Under the pieces are notes generated by a model that was not told the origin of the DNA, ran no database searches, and saw only the letters and a list, made by a program, of their open reading frames with translations. Below are positions 1 through 11,254 of a stretch of DNA of 64,000 nucleotides, one piece after another. The first letter of the stretch is position 1; each line of letters starts with the position of its first letter. Origin of the DNA: Cylindrotheca closterium (Eukaryota; Bacillariophyta; Bacillariophyceae; Bacillariales; Bacillariaceae); NCBI GenBank assembly GCA_933822405.4, contig CAKOGP040001869.1, positions 62,001-126,000 of the forward strand. The letters are read 5' to 3'. A program made the translations under genes and the position numbers.

Positions 1-3000
1 AGGTATGTTTCAAGATTTTCTCATTGGAAATGACCCAGGAGGTGCTACGGCTCATACAATTGAATTGAATATCAACTAATGATAACCCTCCTTTAGGACT
101 CTGGTGGTATAGGATTTGAAGATAATGGGAGTGCATTGGACTTGTATGATCTTGATCTATCCAATGGGGATGAACCACGACTTCTGGGGTCGGTCAAGAC
201 TGAGGCTCGTTTCTCCAGCGTTTGTTGGTCTCCAGAAACTCTGGGAGGAAAGTATCCAATGGGACTACTGACAGGAGGGATGGAAAATGGAGTTATTCAT
301 GTATGGAATCCAAAGGCCATTATGAAGAATCAACAGTCCCTCATTCGAACGATCAAGGGGCACGCTACTGGACCGGTCAAAGCCTTGCAATTCAATCCAC
401 TGAACCTGAGTCAATTGGCGACTGGTGGAAGCGATGGAAAAGTACTCATTGTAAACTTGGATAAGGAAGATGAAGTCTTTATGCCTTGTGAGTCCACACA
501 ACAAAATGCTCAGATTACTGCCGTTGCCTGGAATACGCAAGTCTCTCATATCGTGGCGAGTGCTGCTGCTGATGGTACCGTTTCGGTTTGGGACTTGAAG
601 AGCAAAAAGTCATGGTGTAATTTGCGTTGTGAGTCAGCCGGTAAAGCTGTCGCAGATCTGGCATGGAATCCTAGCGAAGGGTTGCATCTTTTGACTGCTT
701 CAGCGGATGACAACAACCCAGTTATTAAGCTCTGGGATCTCCGATCGTCTACCAGTATGCCCCTGACAACGTTGACAGGCCATTCACAAGGAATTCTAAG
801 CATGGCTTGGTGTCCGCATGACGAGCACTTGCTCCTATCGTAAGTTTTGTTTGTATACGCTAACCATGACAACAAGAGATTCGTACTCATTTGTTTTTGT
901 GGTTCTGTTGCAGCTGTGGAAAGGATAATCGCACCATATTGTGGGACCTTTTCACGCTCACACCAATCGGAGAAGTACCAATTGACGAAGTTGACCACCA
1001 AACTGACACAAACTCGAACAGCCAGGAAATGTTTGCTGCAGGAGGACTCGCCTCGAATCATCAGAGACGATATGATGTACAATGGTCCCCCATCAAACGA
1101 GGAGTTACCCTGACATGCTCGCTAGATCGTAAGGTACAAGCGCATTCGATTCTTGGGCTATCATCTAGTTCCGCTCGTCCACCAAAATGGATGCGACCGA
1201 GTAGTAGTGTTTCCTTTGGGTTTGGAGGATCCTTGGTTTCGTGCGGATCGACAGATCGCTACATTCGAATGAGCACTGTTGTCGAAGAAGAAAGCTTTGC
1301 CAAGCTTTCAGCTGAGTTTGAATCGGTTTTGCAAACGACTAATGTTGCAGAGTATTGCTACGAACGAGCCACAAAGACGAAGGTTACCTCAGAGGCAGAG
1401 TTGTGGGCCTTTATGCAGATAATCTTCGATCCAAACTCAAGGCAGCAACTTTTGGGTATGCTTGGTTTTGATCCGGAAATGATTGCCAGCAAAGCAAACG
1501 CTTATGCGGAAGATAACCTGACCAATGGCATTGAGAAGTTGGCTGTTGACGACAAGCCAGCTGGTCCAATGACAAAGACGACCGAGCAAATGGTGAAGCA
1601 AGCAATCATGGTTGGAAACTTTGATGCCGCGGTCGAATGCTGTTTCCGAATGGGACACGCGGCTGATGCTTTGTTGCTGGCATCATACGGAGGCGGAGAT
1701 CTCTGGACCAAGACGCAGCAACGATACTTTGAGGCACAAGTCGAAAAGCGCAACTTTTTGCCTTTAGTTAGTGCGGTATTCGGGGATGGATTGGCTGACT
1801 TGGTGCAAAAGTCAGATCCCGAAGATTGGAAGGAGACCCTTGCAATCATTTTGACATATGCCAAGACAGAAGAGTATCATGTTCTCTGTGACGCTTTGGG
1901 TGATCTATTGGAGCAGTATGGAGACGACCGACATGCCTCGCTTTGCTTCATGTGTTCCATGAATCTAGGTAAAGTTGGAAAGTACTGGAGACAGCAGCTC
2001 GACGAAGTGAACAAGGTAAGAATCAGCAGCGCTCACAATACTATTTTCAATCTTGCATCATCTCATCTTATTGTTTTCAATCTTGCATCATCTCATCTTC
2101 TACGTAGGCAAAGGGATCTCTGGATTTAGCTGCCTTGCACGAATATGCCGTCAAGGTTACAATCTTTCTGGTGGCTGTGGGACCCACGTCAAAGCTTTGT
2201 CTTGAGGACGCTGAGTTGTTCTCAAAGTACTCTTCCAAATTGGCAGAGCAAGGGCTCCTAGTCAGCGCCGCGAAATATAGCACTCCAGATAGTTACGAGG
2301 GCAAGGTGTTGCGGGACCGACTGTATAGAAGTAAAGCAAGTCCAAGCTGTCTAGCTGCCATGGGTGGTGTTGCACCTGAGTTCCCATTCGATATGACCAA
2401 TGTCAAAATGTCTCGAGCCGAGCCAGCAAAAACGACGAGAAACACTCGGCAGATGAGGACCCAGGCATCAACAGCCTCGAACTATTCTCAGTATTCTCAA
2501 GTGAGTGCAATGTCCAATAGCTATGCTGGTCAATCGCAACAGCGTAGTGCTACTCCAACTCCAAGTGTGACACAACCGGTAAGTCATTTATTGTGTCGAG
2601 CAGATATTGAAAATGTGGGTTTCTTACTATTGTGATCGTAGGCTTCGGCTGGAACACTACCAGACGGATGGATTGAACTTCAAGACCCGTCAAGTGGTAT
2701 GATGTACTATGCTAATCAAACAACCGGAGAAACGACTTGGGAGAGGCCCCAACCCGTCGCCGCACAGGCGCTGCCCCCAGCACCACAACCCGAGCCTCAG
2801 AAAACAACTCCGGCTACTCCAAGCAGGCCAAACAAGTTAGCTTCGAAGTATGGAGATGGATTTGTCACCTCGGCATCGCACCCAGAACTCGCCAGTCAGT
2901 ATGGCAATGTTGGTACAAGGTACGAATTGCTGCTACTATAGACACGTTGTTCTTCCGCTCTTACCATTTGCTTCCGATGTCTAGTAATCCATATGGCGGC

Positions 3001-3414
3001 GCCCGAGCTGGAATCGCGTCTGTAAGCACGGTAGAGAAGCCACCAGTTTCGGGAACATTTGACCCAAACAATATTCCTGAACTTTCGGCCGAGCTCCAGC
3101 CGATTAAGGATTGTTTGATTGGTGTCATTGATGCTTTGAAGGCAGATCCTTCCATGGGTGGAAGCGATAAGCGTTTGTTGAGCGAATCAGAACGTGGAGT
3201 CGCAGTGCTATTGAAAAGATTGGCGCTCGGAGACATTCAACCTGAAATATGCGCCAAGGTGCTTCAAATGATTGGCTTCATCACAACTTACGATTTCGGA
3301 TCAGCCCAATCTGTTTTGACTGATCTCGTCAGTAGCGAGTGGAGAGGTCACAAGGACTGGTTGAAGGGAGTAAAGGCACTTCTTCAGCTGGCAAGGAAAA
3401 TATGGAATCGATGA
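1..3414 (+). CDS. SEC31: SEC31-like COPII outer coat protein with WW domain (5' partial)
   Basis: SEC31 pairs with SEC13 to form the outer cage of COPII vesicles at ER exit sites. The 5' end lies outside the window: bases 1-2 look like an exon end followed by a donor (GTATG). Visible exons, from splice sites and a consistent frame, are 97-839, 914-2015, 2108-2578, 2642-2919 and 2985-3414, giving 1007 residues. The first two exons encode WD40 repeats (for example IKLWDLRSS, then RTILWDLF across the 839/914 junction). The ACE1-like helical region follows (DALLLASYGGGDLW), then a Ser/Thr/Gln-rich linker and a C-terminal helical domain. Exon 2642-2919 encodes a complete WW domain (LPDGWIEL ... 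YYANQTTGETTWERP) followed by a Pro-rich stretch. A WW domain is not part of animal or yeast SEC31 as I know it. It converges on the ISWI gene 105 bp downstream. Identity is strong; the exon ends are inferred. Confidence 0.9.
2044..2099 (+). repeat. 26-bp direct repeat inside a SEC31 intron
   Basis: Two identical 26-bp copies lie at 2044-2069 and 2074-2099 with a period of 30 bp, inside the 92-nt intron 2016-2107. The second copy ends eight bases before the acceptor AG. A recent tandem duplication has lengthened this intron by about half. Confidence 0.85.
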
Positions 3415-3519
3415 ATTTGACTCTGGGAAAGACTAAATACACTAACGAGACATACCTACGCCAATATCGCTTCAGTATTTGTGAACTAAGCATGTTTGCT
3501 AGCTGTGATGTTACACTAC

Positions 3520-6500
3520 CTATGTAAGCCGCTTCTTCTTCGGCACATGGAGAGAAGGTATCTTCTTTTTCGTGACTTGCAGATCATGTTCCGCAGATAT
3601 GCTCTCCGAGTTTTCATCGTCTGCCTTTGGGGTACCATTCTTCTTCTTGCTTTCATGGATATCCATGTCCCGAGCAAAACGCTTCTTGTCCCAGGTAGCC
3701 CACTTTCGCCAAGATAGCTTTTCTTCGTCTGGCAAGTTCATCCACTTTTCTCGTAATATCTCATGGATTTTCTCCTTGTTCTTTCGCTCTGTTGGATCAA
3801 GCGCCGCCTTCACAGTCTTCCTTGTTGAAACACAGAAATGCGTGAATGCTTTCTTTGGTTCCTTAGGCGGATCGACGCCATCGTACTCGGGGAATTCTAA
3901 AAATTCGCCCTCAGGTCCGATTGTCCCCTTGCTCTCGTCGATATCATTGGGGCCCGACACCTCCTCTTCTTTCGTAGTTTCGGACGACCGAGGTCGTTTT
4001 CTGGATGCCATGGTCTTCGAAGGAGTTTTTTGTTGCACTTCCATCACCCCGCTGCTGTTCAGTTCCTTGAGACGGTCCTGGATATTTTTCATCTCAGTCT
4101 CTAACTCTTCAACCTTCCTTTCAAGTTGGATCTTCTCTTGTTCCGTTTGTTCTCGCTTTCTTTGACGGAAAATACGCTGCATTTCCTTGAACGAAGGCAA
4201 CTGAACAGGTGGTAGTGCACCACCTTCCGGTGCTTCCACAGGCAACCCAGCTTCTTCTCTTGCATTCTTTTCAAGATGCTCGACTTCCTTTTCTGCTGCT
4301 CTCATCAGATGCTCGCAGCGTCGGCCGAGGACGTCCATAGGCAAGCTGCGCATAAAGTAGTCAAACCGGAACTTCGGGCTTCGACGTATCGCCATCTTGA
4401 CTGCACCCCACTGCCCATATCCAAATTTGTGAGCCCAACACAGCAAGAAGCGATCATTGTCCGCAGAGAAGAGCTTGTCCTTAGTTGTGACATGCTGGTA
4501 CTCCAATTCTTCCCAAGGATTCTCGAATAGTGATACGAGGACTTTTGTACATCTTTCGAGACTCGCGATTTCTAAAATTTTCTTTTCCCCTTTCTCAATG
4601 AGCTTCACAACCCGATCATATTCGTGTTCGGAGAAACGCTCTTTTCCGACTGGCCCCCAAAATGCGTCGGCGTACTCTTTCACTTCCGCCTCGGACTTCC
4701 CCACGTCTGCTGCAATCTGAGCATAATTGGAACGACCATAACGGCCACTTGCCTTGACAAAAGCAGAATAGTGGGGACGTCTCCAAGTCGCAAAGCCTTC
4801 ACTCAAAAGCTTGTCCTTCTCGGCCTGCGTTTCTTCGTCCAAAAGAGGTGGAACTTCGAGAGGAGGGGTTGGCTTACTACCTTCTTCTTTTCCTTCGGCT
4901 CCATTGCCATCGCCATTTGTAGCAGAAGCGCCTGTTGATGAGTCTACAGGGTCTGAAGCCTTGTTACTTGAAGCTTCAAGCTTTTGCACTTCTTCTGGTA
5001 GGCTACGAAATTTGGCTTCTTCCTGTTCTTGAATCGCAATCAATCGATCCCTCTTGAACATTTGCCACTCTTCCATTCTTGGGAGCCTCTTTTCTTTGGG
5101 CAACTTGATGATCTTTCTCTTCCGTTCAACTTTCTTTCCTTGCATCGCTGCCATCTGTTCCTGGTACAACTTGTTCTCGTTGTAGTTGGCCACCGTCCGG
5201 CGTTCACGTTTTCCCATATCAATAATGTGCAGCAGCTCGGCTTCTTTCCTCGCTTGGGCGAGAACGTTGCTCGAATAGTCCACTCCCTCGAATGTTTGCA
5301 AATTGGAATTGCCGTCAAGCTTGAAATCGAGAAGGTCTCCCTTGTCCGCAGCTTTCAGCTTTTCGTTCAGCTCCTGTGTCTTTCGTTTCCCAGCATCGAG
5401 AATCATATCAATGTCTGCATCGGTGATGGAAGAATCCTTGCTCTTGAAGATCTTGTCGGCTCCAAAGCGAACGGCTTCCAGCAACTCATCGCGTGACAGT
5501 TTATCTTTCTCTTTTAGGCGACCCTGCTGAACCACCATGGCATCAAGCTTCAACTTCTGTTGCGCTCGCTCAACAATCTTTTCCTCAACTGTATGCTCTG
5601 TCACAAATCTAAAGACCTGAACTTCTCTCTTTTGACCAATACGGTGAGCACGATCTTGAGCTTGGAGATCTGCTTGAGGGTTCCAATCGGAATCGTACAA
5701 AATGACAACGTCAGCCGTTTGAAGATTGATTCCCAGACCACCGGCACGTGTGGACAGCAAGAAGATGAACTTTTCGGAATCTGGTTTGTTGAAAGCGTCA
5801 ATGTAGTCTTCTCGGACTTCGTAGGTGGTATTTCCATCAATGCGACAATATTTGAATCTTCGCATGACCAAATAGTCCTCCATGATATCAAGTATACGTG
5901 TCATCTGAGTGAAAAGTAGAACACGATGACCGCGTTCGTGTAGTCGTTTCAGGAGTTTGTCAAGAAGTACCATCTTGCCACAATTTTCCACCAAGTGCTC
6001 GCCTAATGGAGGCAGCGTTCTGTCTTCCACTCCTGGAAATAGGTAGGGATGCCCAGCACACTTTCGAAGTTGCATGACAATGTTTAGAATGGCAGTCCGA
6101 TTCCCTGTTGTCCCTTGCACTGCGTCAATATCTCGGATCAGAATATCTCGATACAGCTTCTTCTGCATTGCACTCATGCCAGTATACAAAATGGTTTCAT
6201 GTTTTGGTGGAAGGCTCTTCTCGACCTCCTTTTTCAAGCGCCGAAGCATAAACGGTCGCAGAATCTTGTGCAACTGGGAGATGAGTTTGTTCTTCTCATC
6301 GTTGTCTTCAATGTCAAGATTGAACCATTCGTCAAACTGTTCTGCATTGGCGAACACATCGGGCACCAGAAAATTCAGTAGTGCCCACAACTCGTGGAGG
6401 GAGTTCTGGAGAGGCGTACTGTGGGGGAACAAAGGTGAGTGTAAGAATTCATGATGAACCACATGACTCGTTATACACTGGTCAGCCTTACCCGGTGAGC

Positions 6501-8005
6501 AAGAGACGGTATCGAGTTTCAAAGGTTCTAATAGTCACAGAGAAGGTGGAAGCTTCATTCTTCAACCGATGAGCTTCGTCAATAATCAAGTAGGACCAGG
6601 CAAACTTGTTCAAAACATTCTTGTCAATATTGCAAACCTCGTAGGTCGTAACGCAGACGTTCCACGTCCGTTCAGAATCGTGTTGGCCGGGGCAGAGTAC
6701 GTTATTGGCAAGTTCTTCTCGAGCTGTCTTGTCCCCATGGAACTTGACTGCGGAAAGTGTTGGCGCCCATCGCTTGATTTCGTTCATCCAGTTACTTAGC
6801 GTACTTTTCGGAACGACGATCAAATGAGGCCCGGTGCTATTCTGGTATTCCAGCATGTAGACAAGAACGGATATCGATTGAAGAGTCTTTCCCAGTCCCA
6901 TCTATAGTACAGAGAGACAGTGAGTGTAAGCTAAACATCACCTCATTCACACCTTCTATTCCCCAAAGTCGCAAACTATTCGTACCTCGTCGGCCAAAAT
7001 TCCATTGACACCGTTTTCCTGCAGACGAACCATCCAATTAAGACCCTCGAGCTGGTACTGTCTCATCTTTCCAAAGCCTATTGTTGTAGGTTGTGCAGTC
7101 AGAAAAGTTGCCCTGGACTCATCCGCTTCCTCCAAGTCATCATCATCGTCACCGGCATCTCGACGACTACTGGCGGTGTCGTCAGAATTTTTGGTTGCCA
7201 CCGCCGTCTTGATCCCATACTTGGCAGTATCTTGTTTGACTTGTCCAAAGTGTGAAAATATATTACTCTGCTTGAGGAGAAATTCCAATCGTCGCTTGGC
7301 TTGACTGGCCTTTTCTTTCCGAACATCTTCCTGTCGAGCTGCGATGATTTGTTCCTTCTGTTGTTTTTCTTCTTTGATTTTTCTCCTGTACTCTATTTGC
7401 TTTTCACTCATTTGCGGCTTTGGTTTGACTGCTTTCTTTTTTTTAGGGCGGCCATTGCCGTCGGAATCACCTTCACTATCCGAGTCACTTGCTGCCGAAT
7501 ATGAATCACTGCTTTCGTCGTCGTCGTCGTCGACAAACTCTTGATTATCAGCCATGTTCCTGTCCGTTTTGGAGTGCCGTTGATTCCCTCTCTTGTCTTT
7601 GCGTGCCTTTTTTCGTTCCTTCTTGGCTCGAACTCCACGTGTCGTCCGTCTAACCCCACCTTCATCATCCAGCATCAGCATGTCTCGTTCTCGTTGCAAT
7701 CGCTCTCGTCGTTCAATGGCTGCAATATCGGCTGCATGAGATTCACGGGCAAACCGAGCCTTGTCTTCTCGACACAATTGCTCATAATGCTCTCGTTCGT
7801 CATCGTCCAAGTTGTTCCATTTTTCCTTGACGGCTCTACCGAATTCATAAACCTTGAACCCCTTGCCCAACTCGGCTTTGACTTGTTCACTGATATCCTT
7901 TTGAAAGTATTGATAGGCAGAGGTTACCGGTTTGATTTTGTCCCCTATAGAAGCTGCAAACTCCGGGGCGACTGCCACCCAGTCGGATCTATCTTCCTTT
8001 GGCAT
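3520..8005 (-). CDS. ISWI-type SNF2 chromatin remodelling ATPase with two HMG boxes
   Basis: This is an ATP-dependent nucleosome-sliding motor of the ISWI/SNF2 family. Exons on the minus strand are 8005-6986, 6901-6492 and 6418-3520; they join in frame to 1442 residues. Domains in order are: HMG-box-like segment (about 25-90, with FKVYEFGRAVKEKWNNL); acidic/Lys-rich linker; SNF2 ATPase with Walker A DEMGLGKT spanning the first junction (about 339) and DEAH box IIDEAHRLKNE (about 447); helicase C domain (LLSTRAGGLGINL, QDRAHRIGQ); SANT (about ASGRYGRSNYAQIA); SLIDE (FGYGQWGAVKMAIR, FRFDYF); coiled coil; and a C-terminal HMG box (HFCVSTRKTVKAAL ... DEEKLSWRKWA). HAND-SANT-SLIDE marks it as ISWI rather than CHD or SWI2. 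HMG boxes at both ends are unusual. The likely role is nuclear nucleosome spacing. Confidence 0.93.
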
Positions 8006-8668
8006 TCCCCCAGTGTTCTAGTGAGGATGGGTCTGGACTTCTATTAAGGAAAGGAGTGAGAAATGATCCAGCAATGATGGTGAAAATGGTTTTCACTGTT
8101 GGCTTTTCAAAAATTTCGGGAATATGACCGCGTGTCGTACCGCGCCCGTAAGAAGTGTACCAAATCTGCCAAAAAGAGTAGTAGCAGCTGCGGCGGAGCT
8201 GTCCTTTTTTCCCATCTACCGTGAGAGTTGGTTGGTTTGCCTACCGGTACACTTGACTGTTGCCTAATGTACGGCATGGTACTGTCTCGAAGCCGCCGCC
8301 TTCGGATATAGTACCAAGAGCTGTTACCATACATCACAGCTCATAATCTCTTGATTGACAACAAGATCTACTACGTAACATACACAGACAGTACTGTAGG
8401 CAGCGACAGCATTGGACATGATACTAGTAAATAGTAAGGAAATATAAAAATCAATACGTTTAGTCATCAAAATAAAATATAAAAAAATAAAATTCATTGT
8501 GTATCAAACCACTCATTACAAAATGTGGCGATGGGTCGAGTTTTTTTCTATCTCATCTCGTGAGAAAAAGAAAGATTGGGTTGCTTGTGTTACATCTTTC
8601 TAAATGTAAAAAGGAGAGAAAGATGTAACGATCCTGTACAGAACAAAAATTGGACTCTCAAGCAACAG
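8006..8668. other. Intergenic: 5' side of the ISWI gene and 3' side of the next minus-strand gene
   Basis: No convincing coding region is seen; the 76-codon minus-strand frame at 8107-8337 has no recognisable domain. Bases 8400-8560 are AT-rich. A perfect 13-bp inverted repeat at 8589-8629 is listed separately. Confidence 0.5.
8589..8629 (-). repeat. 13-bp perfect inverted repeat (hairpin) in the likely 3' UTR
   Basis: Arms 8589-8601 (GTTACATCTTTCT) and 8617-8629 are exact reverse complements, separated by 15 bases. The element begins about 40 bases past the stop codon of the minus-strand gene ending at 8669, so its transcript could fold into a 13-bp stem. Any function (3' end formation or stability) is inference. 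Confidence 0.6.
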
Positions 8669-9166
8669 TTACGCTGCAGCGTTGGCAATGGGAAGGGTCT
8701 GGGATTCAGACAAGAGCATCTTGTTTTCCTTTGACTTGCCAATGCAAAAGACACCCTTCACACTGCGCTTGGTGTTCTCCATGAACTCTTCTAGAGGAAT
8801 CTTATCTAGGTTGTTCACTGTCTGTCGTCGTTGGTTCTTGGCCTTGATGACGCTTCGTACGGATTGGGCAATCTCTTTCTTGGAGAATCCCTCCGACAGG
8901 AGTAACTCTTGTCGGTGTGTCTTGGGGAGCATTAGCGAGTTGACATCCGGCTGTCGGACAAACTCTCGAGAGCCTTCGAATTCATCCACAGAGAACTTTT
9001 GTTCTTCCTCTACCTTCCATCCGATTCCAATTGGAGGTCCGTCTTGGACAGATGGGTTGTCGCTGATGCAACGTTCGTAATGACGAACTTCAACATCTCG
9101 AAATCCAACTTTGGATCTGAGACTGCTGCAGCTTTCTTCGGTGCCCGTAGTAGAGATCGCAGACAT
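8669..9166 (-). CDS. Diatom-family conserved protein of unknown function
   Basis: A single-exon gene of 165 residues. I chose the ATG at 9166 (MSAISTTGTEE) because the open frame upstream adds only a non-conserved hydrophobic stretch. The core pattern VGFRDVEVRHYERCISDNPS followed by GPPIGIGW is, to my knowledge, the hallmark of a large diatom-restricted family of small proteins without known function. A C-terminal basic segment (KAKNQRRQTVNNLDKI) follows. No signal peptide, membrane segment or catalytic motif is visible. It is divergent from SSU72, with about 640 bp between the two start codons. Confidence 0.75.
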   Translation of the reverse strand: MSAISTTGTEESCSSLRSKVGFRDVEVRHYERCISDNPSVQDGPPIGIGWKVEEEQKFSVDEFEGSREFVRQPDVNSLMLPKTHRQELLLSEGFSKKEIAQSVRSVIKAKNQRRQTVNNLDKIPLEEFMENTKRSVKGVFCIGKSKENKMLLSESQTLPIANAAA

Positions 9167-9810
9167 GATTGTAGTAGAGGAGATGTGATGTAACTTCAAG
9201 GAGAGAAAGAGAGAGGGGACTGGTATCAAACTTGTTGGTAGAGGCAGTGAAATGCTTTCTACTAAAACAAGATTGAAGCTTGTGGGATTTGATGGGTATC
9301 AAGAAATGAGCAAACCAAATTCTTAGTTCACTTGCGTCAATCGGCAACTTCTGCCAAGTCGGCTGGAAGAAAGCCGGAAGAAACCAAAGGGCCGGTCCAA
9401 AACTGCCAGCCGGGCGCCAAAATTCCAATTCTTTCGACATATCGCACATATATCTAACCGCATTCTTTAAGTCGAGTTTGGCCCAATCGTGGCAAAGTCA
9501 TCCGAGGAGTTCGACTTCACGATTATGACTTATGCCGAACCGCCCCAAAACCACGAACTGCCCAATCCGAATCAATCATCCGCTGCCAGTCTCAAGTCAG
9601 TCGCAAAGTTCTGTTCTCGGTTTCTGAAACCGTTATTTATGACACCCCTCCTCTTTTCACAATTATTGGGGGCTAACTCCCCCGACCCCAAACCGAAAAT
9701 CGACCAACAACCAACCCACCACGACATGCAACACAAATCATTCAAAAAGATCGTGGTCCAAACAGTACTTACTGTTCAGTTTATTTTCATAACCACAAAT
9801 TATCGCAAAC
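9167..9810. promoter_or_regulatory. Divergent upstream region shared by the diatom-family gene and SSU72
   Basis: The two genes are transcribed away from each other across these 644 bases. An E2F-like element, GGCGCCAAAA, lies at 9413-9422 (reverse complement TTTTGGCGCC, fitting TTTSSCGC). No credible coding region was found; the open frame starting at 9489 simply runs into SSU72 sequence in another frame. Confidence 0.4.
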
Positions 9811-10673
9811 ATGCCGGCTGGTGGATACAGTCAAAAGCTACCTCGTCCCTCCACGCCCCCAGGAGTTCCACCACCAGAAGCACGCCGAGTATTCTCCAAG
9901 CTTTCGTATGGAGTCGTCTGTTCAAGTAACATTAATCGTTCCATGGAAGCACATTTGGTATTGGGAAATGCAGGTATGAATATAATAATATTCGGATTTT
10001 GAAATCAAAATGCCTATTTGGCAATCTAACCAACTGTACTTGTTTCATTTATTTAGGACTGCGGGTAGAGAGCTATGGAACGGGAACCCAAGTGAGGTAG
10101 GTTTCTGGTGTTTGCTTGCATATCTGCAATGATGATCGACGACTCATTCTTAGTCACACGATGAACTCTTCTCCTATTAGATTACCAGGAAGAACGGCCA
10201 TGGAACCACGAATTTTCAAATTCGGAACACCCTATGAAGAAATGTACAACAATCTTTCTGCCACTCCTGAAGACGAGGCTTTCTTTGTCCGCAATGGTGT
10301 CTTGCAGCTTTGTCGGAGAGGAGCCGCTGTCAAGAAAGCTCCCCAACGATGGCAAGACATGTCATCGGAATTTGTTTCCACCCACAATGTTGTAATCGCC
10401 TTTGAAGAACGAATTTATGATGCCGTGGTCGAAGATTTGCAAATACGAGAGCCTACCGAGAATTTTGCACCCATTCATGTGATATGCTTGGATACCAAGG
10501 ATAACCCACACGAGGCACTGTTGCAAGGGCGAGTGGCTTTGGAACTTTGTTGGAAACTAGAGGCGTCGAGTGACACTTTGGATACGGATGCCGCAATGAT
10601 TGTGGACCAGTTTCAGAATGAGCGAATGACGCATACACCGATCAAGGTCTTGTATCAGCTATGCTATCTATAA
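9811..10673 (+). CDS. SSU72: SSU72 RNA polymerase II CTD phosphatase
   Basis: SSU72 removes phosphate from Ser5/Ser7 of the RNA polymerase II C-terminal repeat and works with the cleavage/polyadenylation machinery in the nucleus. Exons 9811-9973, 10057-10096 and 10181-10673 join in frame to 231 residues; the middle exon is only 40 nt. The active-site loop is CSSNINR (C37 to R43, a CX5R motif), followed by SMEAH. Other family landmarks are ESYGTGTQVRLPG across the second junction, FGTPYEEMYN, APQRWQDM and CEERIYDAVVEDL-like sequence (here FEERIYDAVVEDL). It carries about 30 extra N-terminal, Pro-rich residues compared with yeast or human SSU72. Identity is firm. Confidence 0.94.
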
Positions 10674-11254
10674 AACTGCATTATATATTGACATTATGGC
10701 ATCTCCTTACTTTACCGGGGGTATTTTAAAAGGGGTTGGCGATGGATGTGTTGGGCGGGTGTTGGCCGTCGCAATCCATTCCAATGGGTCGAAAACATGA
10801 TTGAGCAGTTTTATTTAGTTTGAAGCGTTGGAAGTCTTCGGCACGCGCACCTGTGTCATTTTCAAAGTGAATGTACCATGAAACACGTAGAGCTAGCCTG
10901 CCGCACGAGCAACCCTCAACAAATTTTGACCTATGGCACGTAAAAGAACATTCCATTCTACTTAGGGGAGATTCAAGCGCATAACCGGCAAGTAACCCAA
11001 CGGCAGTAATCTGGAAAAGTAGCTGCGCCATCCGTCCTGTTTTCACGAAAATAAACTTGCTGTCTCGTTGGAGACGGGCAACTATTTCGCCACCTATCCC
11101 TCATCGTCCTTGTTGTTGTTGCTGGCAATAGAGCCAAAGAGAAACGGAAGAATTGACGGTATCAGCAAGCATTCACTATATCAAGCACAATACGCAATAA
11201 AATTGCACTGATACCAGCCGGTCGGCAATAAAATTACGACAAATAGGCTTGAAA
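10674..11254. other. Intergenic, with one doubtful small minus-strand frame
   Basis: This holds the 3' end of SSU72 and the upstream region of the ABHD17-like gene. The only item of note is a 101-codon minus-strand frame at 10726-11031, listed separately with low confidence. Confidence 0.5.
10726..11031 (-). CDS. Possible small secreted Cys-containing protein (doubtful)
   Basis: An ATG at 11031 opens 101 codons. The start is hydrophobic (MAQLLFQITAVGLLAGYALE), resembling a signal peptide, and the rest contains five Cys (CSFTCHRS, GCSCGRL and one more). I recognise no family. It lies in the gap between SSU72 and the ABHD17-like gene and could be a chance frame. Transcript evidence would decide. 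Confidence 0.2.
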   Translation of the reverse strand: MAQLLFQITAVGLLAGYALESPLSRMECSFTCHRSKFVEGCSCGRLALRVSWYIHFENDTGARAEDFQRFKLNKTAQSCFRPIGMDCDGQHPPNTSIANPF

